From: CAIPAT01 sp037144075
Lineage (GTDB): Bacteria > Verrucomicrobiota > Lentisphaeria > Victivallales > Victivallaceae
DNA length: 35,953 bases
Assembly (NCBI GenBank): GCA_037144075.1
Contig: JBAWXM010000009.1
Coordinates: 1-35,953 of the forward strand
Direction of reading: 5' to 3'
In this document: positions 30,036 through 35,953 of the stretch, piece after piece
Layout: every line of letters starts with the position of its first letter
Position numbering within the stretch: position 1 is the first letter of the stretch
The notes under the pieces: model-generated
What the model was told of the DNA's origin: nothing
The model's database searches: none
Seen by the model: only the letters and a program-made list of their open reading frames with translations
Position numbers and translations under genes: made by a program

Positions 30036-32834
30036 ATGAAACTGTCACTAATTACTGCTATGCTCATCGCCTGTATTTTAAACCTATGCGGGCAGGCTAT
30101 GTCCGGACAAACTAAATCCGGCCCAGATAAAACCGCTTCTGCTGGCTCGTTGCAAGAGTTGAATTCGGATCTTGACTTTGAAGCCAGGACGCCATTTATG
30201 AAAATCGTTTCTCCAGTCCTAGGTACGAAAAACTCAAGCATTGAGAAGGCAACTTCATTCGCCTACTATCCGGGATTGCGCAAAATGGAGGTGCGCATCG
30301 CCAATCCGACGGCGGATGTGTTGGCCGGAAACAGAGTTGCTCAGGCGCATATTCGACTTGACGGGAAACCGCAGATTATTGCTAAAGAGAGTTTTCCTGT
30401 AAGTGAGAATGGAGGCTATTGCCTGCTTGATCTTCCACCAATGGAGGATGGAGACTACACGTTGACGATATCACTGGGTACAAACGGCTCGTCGGTAAGC
30501 AAGTCATTCAAACACAAAAATTACTCATGGTTGGGCAACAATCTCGGGAAGAATAATACGGTCTACCCTCCATTCACCCCCATCACGGTAAGGGGGGAAG
30601 AGGTTGACGTAGTGCTGCGTACCTACAAACTGAACAGCTTTGGGCTGTTCGACAGTATCAAGAGCGAGGGAAAAGAAATCTTGGCGGCTCCGATCGTCCT
30701 GCGCGTTCTGACTGCCGGCGGTGAGCAAAAGTGGGAATTCGAAAAGGGACAGTGGACTGTGACTCTTCCGCATCTTGCCGTCTATGAAACCATCGCAACC
30801 ACCCCGTCGGTCAGGGTGCGGGTAAAGTCTTCTCTGGAATATGACGGCTGCATGAAAGTTGACTTGGATTTACTGCCTGGCGCGAAGGCGGAAACAATTG
30901 AACGGATGTGGCTGGAGATTCCATACAAAAACAATGAGGCTTCTTATTTTCATTATTGCGCTTTCGACAATATGCGCGCTAACTATGCCGGAGTTACCCC
31001 GCGGGGAGGAAAAATCGCATGGGCGCTTAAGAAGCCAGACAAAACCGGGACATTAACCCTGCCAGCGCTCTGGACGGCAGCGCCGGGAAGTGATGATGGC
31101 ATCATCTGGACTTGCCGCGATGTTCGATATTATTGTCCTAATACCATCGCAACTGGTTTTGTACCTTATATCTGGCTTGGCAGCGGAGGGCGTGGACTGG
31201 CCTTCTTCGGTGCCAATGACAAAGGCTATTTAGTGGACACAAGTAAGAACATACAGACTATCGAGCGTAAGGATAACGTCGTTTACTTGCGCATTGACCT
31301 GATCAACAAATCGTCTACGGTTACCGTTCCACATCACCTGGCGTTTGGTCTGCAGGCCAGTCCTACCCGCCCGATGCCAAAAGACTGGCGCACCAACCAT
31401 AATCCGCCTCCGCCACACAGCGGGCCAGTGGTTTGCTGGGGAGGTTATACGTGCGCCAGCAAGTACCCCGATGGACGAAACTTTGCAGTGGTTGACGAGC
31501 TCGTAAACGTTCGCAAGACCGGCAAGGTGGACATGACCGTCTTCGAAAAACTTGACCGCGAACGAGCTACTCCATTGCGTTTTATGTTTCATGACATCGA
31601 CAAACCATGGTCTCTTAAACAGAACCAACCTTGGCTAGGCAACGATCTGCGTTATTTTATAAGTATTAACCAGAAAGCCCATGAGAATACGAAAGCTTGT
31701 TTGCAAGCCTATCTCGAAGAGCATGCCTCCGATGTCAGTGACGAGGAATGGGAAGTGTTCCAGGATGAATGGCGTGCGCAATGGCCATGGCCGAAACGAG
31801 ACTTGATTGTCGAAAAGACGAAACCAGCGACTAATTTCAAACGCGGCAGGCAAGCCTTCCCGTCAAGCTATCTTGATTTCTGCCTGTATTATCAGCATGA
31901 ATACATGAAGCGTGGAATCGGCGTATACTTCGATAACACAATGCCGTACACGTGCTGGAATCCGCTGTTGTCGGATGCCTATCCGGATGCAAACGGAAAA
32001 ATCCAGCCCGCTTGCACGATCTGGGAACAACGCGACTATTATAAGCGTGTTTGGACCCTAATGAACGATCTAATGGCCAAAGGGATTCCGCCATTCCCCC
32101 TGAGTTATTCCCAGCACATTACGAACACCCGCGTCCTGCCGCTTAATACATGGAACAATGCCAGTCTGGATAACGAATGGCGCTGGTACGATGAAGAGCA
32201 GTGGAAATGGAGTGACACTCCGAACCCGATTCCGTTCCCGCCTGGACTTATTTTGTCTGAAATGACGGGTTTTCAGACAGGCAGCTACCCTTATGCTCAT
32301 TTCGCTGTTAATTCGCACTTTAACAAGGCTCATCTAAAACTGGAAACCGCACGTAGCGAATGGGGGATGCGTACAGTGCATGAAATCCCGAACAAGGTGG
32401 AGCTATTAGGCGAACTCTGGAATGGTTGCGTAATTATAACTGGTGACGATGTAATCAAGAAATGGGGGGTTCAAATTTGTCAGAAATTCGAGCGTGCCTT
32501 GCGTGATTTTGGTTATGGGTCTACTAATTGTCGGGTAATCAACTATTGGTCTGACGAGCCGCCGGTCAGCCTAAGCGACTCGGACAGCAACAAGTGGCTG
32601 CTGATCATCCGTCCGAGCGACAAGAGCCTCCTTCTGGTCATCCAATCATGGCGTAAGCCTGATACCGAAATAGAAGTGAAACTTGATACGACCAGACTAG
32701 GCTTTACACCGGCAACCAAGGTTTTAGACGTGGAGACGGACTTGGAGCTACCTGTTGCAAACATCACACATTTCAAGGTCAATTTGGCGGGAGCTTATGG
32801 AACAAAAGTCCTGAAAATCGGCGAGGCGAAATAA
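30036..32834 (+). CDS. Secreted DUF6067-like putative glycoside hydrolase
   Basis: A 932-residue protein with a Sec signal (MKLSLITAMLIACILNLCGQ, cleaved near AMSGQ). The N-terminal ~450 residues are beta-rich (VLRTYKLNSFGLFDSIKSEG, ILAAPIVLRVL) and then IWTCRDVRYYCPNTIATGFV, IWLGSGGRGLAFFGANDKGY. These resemble the GH123-like/DUF6067 proteins of PVC bacteria. A barrel-like region follows (YLDFCLYYQHEYMKRGIGVY, FDNTMPY, DNEWRWYDEEQWKW), rich in acids and aromatics. The ATG at 30036 is preferred over 30012 because AAAAAGGA precedes it at good spacing and the signal peptide starts there. It follows the BNR gene by 58 bases. The substrate is unknown; it acts outside the cytoplasm. Confidence 0.7.
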   Translation: MKLSLITAMLIACILNLCGQAMSGQTKSGPDKTASAGSLQELNSDLDFEARTPFMKIVSPVLGTKNSSIEKATSFAYYPGLRKMEVRIANPTADVLAGNRVAQAHIRLDGKPQIIAKESFPVSENGGYCLLDLPPMEDGDYTLTISLGTNGSSVSKSFKHKNYSWLGNNLGKNNTVYPPFTPITVRGEEVDVVLRTYKLNSFGLFDSIKSEGKEILAAPIVLRVLTAGGEQKWEFEKGQWTVTLPHLAVYETIATTPSVRVRVKSSLEYDGCMKVDLDLLPGAKAETIERMWLEIPYKNNEASYFHYCAFDNMRANYAGVTPRGGKIAWALKKPDKTGTLTLPALWTAAPGSDDGIIWTCRDVRYYCPNTIATGFVPYIWLGSGGRGLAFFGANDKGYLVDTSKNIQTIERKDNVVYLRIDLINKSSTVTVPHHLAFGLQASPTRPMPKDWRTNHNPPPPHSGPVVCWGGYTCASKYPDGRNFAVVDELVNVRKTGKVDMTVFEKLDRERATPLRFMFHDIDKPWSLKQNQPWLGNDLRYFISINQKAHENTKACLQAYLEEHASDVSDEEWEVFQDEWRAQWPWPKRDLIVEKTKPATNFKRGRQAFPSSYLDFCLYYQHEYMKRGIGVYFDNTMPYTCWNPLLSDAYPDANGKIQPACTIWEQRDYYKRVWTLMNDLMAKGIPPFPLSYSQHITNTRVLPLNTWNNASLDNEWRWYDEEQWKWSDTPNPIPFPPGLILSEMTGFQTGSYPYAHFAVNSHFNKAHLKLETARSEWGMRTVHEIPNKVELLGELWNGCVIITGDDVIKKWGVQICQKFERALRDFGYGSTNCRVINYWSDEPPVSLSDSDSNKWLLIIRPSDKSLLLVIQSWRKPDTEIEVKLDTTRLGFTPATKVLDVETDLELPVANITHFKVNLAGAYGTKVLKIGEAK

Positions 32835-33185
32835 GCCCGATATTCGGTTAGAATTGATGGCGGGGAAGTTAAGAAGGAAGTAAACTACCTCGATGCAAGC
32901 ATACGAGGTATTGGGAATTTCGTCCGCAAGGCGAACGACCAGCAAGTTCTTTGCTGGAACCCGAATCTTCGTCGCGAACGGCAATGTCTGCTGAATTCCG
33001 GGAACCCGGGACAGGTGCGCCGAAGGTGGTCAGCAGTTTTACGCTGAGAAATGCTGAATGTTATGCTATACATAGAGATAGACTAAGCATGACAGAAAGA
33101 TTTCTCAAAACCGTAAGGCGAGTTAAACTGCCACTATTTAGAGGATCCGGAAAAGCCTTAACAAAAATGAATATGAAGAATACCT
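32835..33185. other. Gap before the GH36 gene, with a decayed-looking open stretch
   Basis: A plus frame without a start (from about 32839) reads YSVRIDGGEVKKEVNYLDAS, IRGIGNFVRKANDQQVL for ~65 codons. It looks like protein but matches nothing I know; it could be a gene relic. The rest holds the ribosome region of the GH36 gene. No terminator was seen. Confidence 0.3.
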
Positions 33186-35156
33186 ATGAGTTTTAATTTT
33201 GAATTCAATAATGGTCTCTGGAGTTTCCTGCGCGAAAAAGATGGTGCAGGATGGAGCGGAATGATGTTCGAAGTCAACGGGCTGCGTTCTGACGCGCTCC
33301 GTTTTAAGTTCAAGAACAACGTGGCAACAGGCTTTGCTCAGAAATGGCGCGAGGACATCAGATTCTCTCCTGATGGCAACAGTCTGGTGGTGGAACGTAA
33401 GATCACCAATACCTCGGATAGCCCGCTGCTTCTGGAGGGAGTTCGTGACGGTATCCTCAACGGAGAAGGAAAAACCGTCGTGCCTGGCATAAACGAGTAT
33501 TTTCTTCGTTATGCGCATTCAAGCAATGTCCGGACAGAAAAATTCCCGATGAGCCGTCCGGATTATCCTTATTGGCGGACCATACCATTCACAGAAACTG
33601 CCTTTAATTTCGACGAGGCGAATCATTTTCCATTTCTGATGATTGGTGCTGAAGACATGGCGACTCTTCTCGTTGAGGGTGACCTTGATCAGACACGCTT
33701 TTGTCGCGAATGGAAACTCCAATTGTGTGGTGAACAGATGGGGCAATTCTTTCCTTCAGTGAAAGCAGAAAGCCGTTATCCTTTGGCAGGTACTCCATTC
33801 CTAGAGCCCGGCGAGTCGATGATAGTTTCTCTGGTCTTTTATCAGATCCTTGAAAACACTCACATCCAGTCCGCCAATGCTGGATATCTGGCGGAACTGA
33901 ACCGCCGCTATTACCTGTCCGGCAAGAAATCCGCGATGTTGCACGGGGCGATGTACTGCACCTGGAATTACGGTATCTTCCATAACATTGACGAAAATAT
34001 TCTGCTGCTGCGCGCCGCCATTATAGGAAAGATGATTCCAGAATGCACGCATTTCATGATTGACGACGGATATCAGCGCGGACGAAAGGAGAAACATGGA
34101 GCCTTGGACAGCTTCTATCCCGATCCTGAAAACGGTTATGACAAGAAGCGATTTCCATCCGGAATGAAGGCGATGGCAGCGAAAATCCGCGAGTGCAAAC
34201 TTGTTCCCGGAATCTGGCTCTCACCCACTGTGCGCCTGGGCTCGCGGCTGGCGGACGAACATTCAGAATGGCTGATGGCTGATGAAAACGGTAATCCCGA
34301 TTTAATGGGAGGATGTACATATCTCGACCTTTCAGTGAACGAAGCGCAGATGTTCTTCTTGAGAATTTTAGATGTCCTGTTTGTAGAATGGGGATACAAA
34401 GCTTTGAAATTCGATTTCATGACTCACTGGTTCACCCTTGAAAGGGCGCGGTTCCGGAATGGTGGCTCCGGTCCATACTGGCGCGACTGGGTATTCAGCG
34501 AAATTCGCAAAAGAATAGGAGATGACGGCGTATTCCTCACCTGTATAGCCATGAGCATGGGAAATCCCTTTGTCGCTCGATTCGCCGATGCTTATCGCTG
34601 CGGTTGCGACATTCACATGTGTACCTGGCCTGAACAGCTCAAAGCAGTCGCATGGTCGTTGCCTGCTGTGATTCTGCCGGGGCGGCAGAACAACCTATTG
34701 AATGCGGACAGCGCTGGATTCGGAGACTGCACAGTCAATGAGCGGCAAGTCTGGCTGAACTGGTGTTTCATTACACAGGGAATATTCGAATGGGGCGGCA
34801 AGGTCGAAGAGTACACCGATGAGGAGTTCTCATGCATGCGCAAACTGCTTGCACATGCCGACCGCGGCCACAAGGTCGAATGTCTTAACGATGACGTCTT
34901 CACTGGAAGGGGAATTCCGAAATTGCTTTATGTGGAATATCCCAGGGATTCATTGACTCGCAAATGTGGCATTAAGGCGCATCTTGCATTATTCAACTGG
35001 AGCGATGAACCGATGGCTATTAGTGTACTGACAAACAAATTAGCAGGATGTTCACTGGCTGATTTCTGGACTGGAGAGAAGTTACAAATCAAAGGCAACT
35101 TACTAATCCGAGAACTCGACGCACGTTCCTCTGAGATGTGGAGTGTCCTTGCATGA
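33186..35156 (+). CDS. GH36-type alpha-galactosidase
   Basis: A 656-residue enzyme without a signal peptide. A beta-sandwich N-terminus (1-240) precedes the GH36 barrel, which starts ...MLHGAMYCTWNYGIFH, with THFMIDDGYQRG (about 290) and VPGIWLSPTVRLGS. The nucleophile is likely Asp410 in ALKFDFMTHW. The acid/base is likely Asp475 in YRCGCDIHMC, at the place of the usual RxSxD. A C-terminal beta domain ends at residue 656. The nearest alternative is a raffinose-synthase-type or alpha-N-acetylgalactosaminidase member. It lies in the row of BNR, DUF6067-like, GH36 and second BNR genes, which suggests stepwise trimming of a galactose-capped glycan. The ribosome site before the ATG is weak. Confidence 0.85.
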   Translation: MSFNFEFNNGLWSFLREKDGAGWSGMMFEVNGLRSDALRFKFKNNVATGFAQKWREDIRFSPDGNSLVVERKITNTSDSPLLLEGVRDGILNGEGKTVVPGINEYFLRYAHSSNVRTEKFPMSRPDYPYWRTIPFTETAFNFDEANHFPFLMIGAEDMATLLVEGDLDQTRFCREWKLQLCGEQMGQFFPSVKAESRYPLAGTPFLEPGESMIVSLVFYQILENTHIQSANAGYLAELNRRYYLSGKKSAMLHGAMYCTWNYGIFHNIDENILLLRAAIIGKMIPECTHFMIDDGYQRGRKEKHGALDSFYPDPENGYDKKRFPSGMKAMAAKIRECKLVPGIWLSPTVRLGSRLADEHSEWLMADENGNPDLMGGCTYLDLSVNEAQMFFLRILDVLFVEWGYKALKFDFMTHWFTLERARFRNGGSGPYWRDWVFSEIRKRIGDDGVFLTCIAMSMGNPFVARFADAYRCGCDIHMCTWPEQLKAVAWSLPAVILPGRQNNLLNADSAGFGDCTVNERQVWLNWCFITQGIFEWGGKVEEYTDEEFSCMRKLLAHADRGHKVECLNDDVFTGRGIPKLLYVEYPRDSLTRKCGIKAHLALFNWSDEPMAISVLTNKLAGCSLADFWTGEKLQIKGNLLIRELDARSSEMWSVLA

Positions 35157-35198
35157 GGAAAGTTTTAAAGGTTAAAAATTATCCTAATGAGGTTTAAA

Positions 35199-35953
35199 AT
35201 GAAATTTGAAGTGCATGAAGTCAGGACCATCAGTATTCACAAATCCTATCATGGCTGGCCAACCCTGATCCGGATGAAAACCGGTGAATTGCTGGTCGTC
35301 AGCTCTGCCGGTCGCGAGTATCACATCTGTCCGTTCGGCGAAGTACACCTGATTCGCTCGAACGACAATGGTCAAACGTGGTCGGAGCCGGAAATCATAG
35401 TCAACGGCCCGCTGGACGACCGTGACGCCGGAATTCTACAGACTTCCAAGGGAACGGTTCTGGTCAACTGGTTTACCTCGCTGACCTGGATGGATACTCT
35501 GAAAGCTCACGAGACACAGGACGGTAAGGCACCGATGTCCGATCATTTAGGCAAAAAAATTACCGATGGCTTCTTCTCGCGCTGCCGCAAGATCCGGTCT
35601 TTGCTTAGCGATGATATTATTCGCCGCGAACTGGGAACATGGATTATCCGCTCAAGAGACGGCGGACATACATGGTCGGATAAAATAGACTGCGGGGTAG
35701 GCAGTCCGCACGGACCGGCAGAGCTGGCGGACGGACGTTTGCTGTTCATCGGGAATGCGAAGACCGCTGATTCTTCCATCGGCGCACCTTACGCGCCGAT
35801 GCTGGTAGCATCTGAATCCTGTGATGATGGATGTTCATGGCGGCGGATCGGCGAAATTCCACAACGGCCGGGTGATCCGTCAGGAACATATCATGAACCT
35901 CATGCTGCTCAAGCGCCGGACGGACGGATCATTGTTCATATCCGCAATCACAG
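35199..35953 (+). CDS. BNR sialidase-like protein, partial at window end
   Basis: Open from ATG 35199 (GAGGT 5 bases upstream) to the last base, so at least 251 codons. The start MKFEVHEVRTISIHKSYHGW then PTLIRMKTGELLVVSSAGRE is the usual opening of short PVC-group BNR proteins. Asp-boxes: SNDNGQTW (about 54), SRDGGHTW (about 152), and SCDDGCSW (about 207), the last with Ser for Thr. DDRDAGILQTSKGTVLVNWF is characteristic. It has no signal peptide. Like the protein at 28169 it has propeller blades but the sugar specificity cannot be told. It lies 43 bases after the GH36 gene and is probably co-transcribed. Confidence 0.82.
   Translation, partial: MKFEVHEVRTISIHKSYHGWPTLIRMKTGELLVVSSAGREYHICPFGEVHLIRSNDNGQTWSEPEIIVNGPLDDRDAGILQTSKGTVLVNWFTSLTWMDTLKAHETQDGKAPMSDHLGKKITDGFFSRCRKIRSLLSDDIIRRELGTWIIRSRDGGHTWSDKIDCGVGSPHGPAELADGRLLFIGNAKTADSSIGAPYAPMLVASESCDDGCSWRRIGEIPQRPGDPSGTYHEPHAAQAPDGRIIVHIRNH

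Overview
The window reads as chromosomal DNA of a polysaccharide-degrading bacterium of the Lentisphaerae/Victivallales type (PVC group). This assignment is inference. It rests on stand-alone pseudopilin genes (FTLIELL N-terminus) beside glycoside hydrolases, several large hydrolases of the GH106-like, GH42-like, GH39-like and GH36 kinds, BNR 'sialidase-like' proteins, a DUF6067-type protein, and AraC and GntR/LacI-type regulators with each locus. There is no rRNA or complete tRNA.

Layout. (1) 1-4045, minus strand: an 809-aa Toprim/RecA-like ATPase that looks like a mobile-element replication protein, and a 239-aa unknown. A 14-bp tRNA-Ser-3'-end-like sequence lies near the left edge. (2) 4.1-5.7 kb: a small alpha/beta hydrolase between two decayed remnants, one resembling the start of a GH29 fucosidase and one the end of an F5/8 type C domain. 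(3) 5.9-13.8 kb, minus strand: a rhamnose locus in the order AraC regulator, two GH106-like hydrolases, L-rhamnose isomerase. (4) 13.8-14.8 kb: a scar made of a pseudopilin 3' fragment, a dead IS5-type transposase and the first ~46 codons of a second AraC gene. (5) 14.8-20.5 kb, minus strand: GH42-like hydrolase, pseudopilin, GH39-like hydrolase. (6) 20.5-21.5 kb: a non-coding stretch with a candidate 140-nt structured element. (7) 21.5-23.35 kb, plus strand: an AAA15-type ATPase plus RloB-like Toprim protein, the best candidate for a phage-defence module. (8) 23.35-25.8 kb, minus strand: small accessory genes (two zinc-ribbon proteins, two small membrane proteins, an HTH/sigma-region-4-like protein) with strong Shine-Dalgarno sites and a perfect 17-bp hairpin upstream. 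(9) 26.2-35.95 kb, plus strand: GntR/LacI-type regulator, pseudopilin, BNR protein, DUF6067-like secreted protein, GH36 alpha-galactosidase, and a second BNR protein cut by the window end.

How the parts may work together. The carbohydrate loci each pair a sensor-regulator with hydrolases. The rhamnose locus would release rhamnose and isomerise it to rhamnulose. The right-hand locus would trim alpha-galactosyl and other residues from a glycan. A 9-mer, TATGTCAAT, lies upstream of four genes and always in the direction of the gene: the intact AraC gene, the GH42-like gene, the left pseudopilin and the GntR gene, where it directly follows a near-consensus promoter. It may be a shared operator. 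The defence pair and the small-gene island look like accessory DNA between two sugar-use loci.
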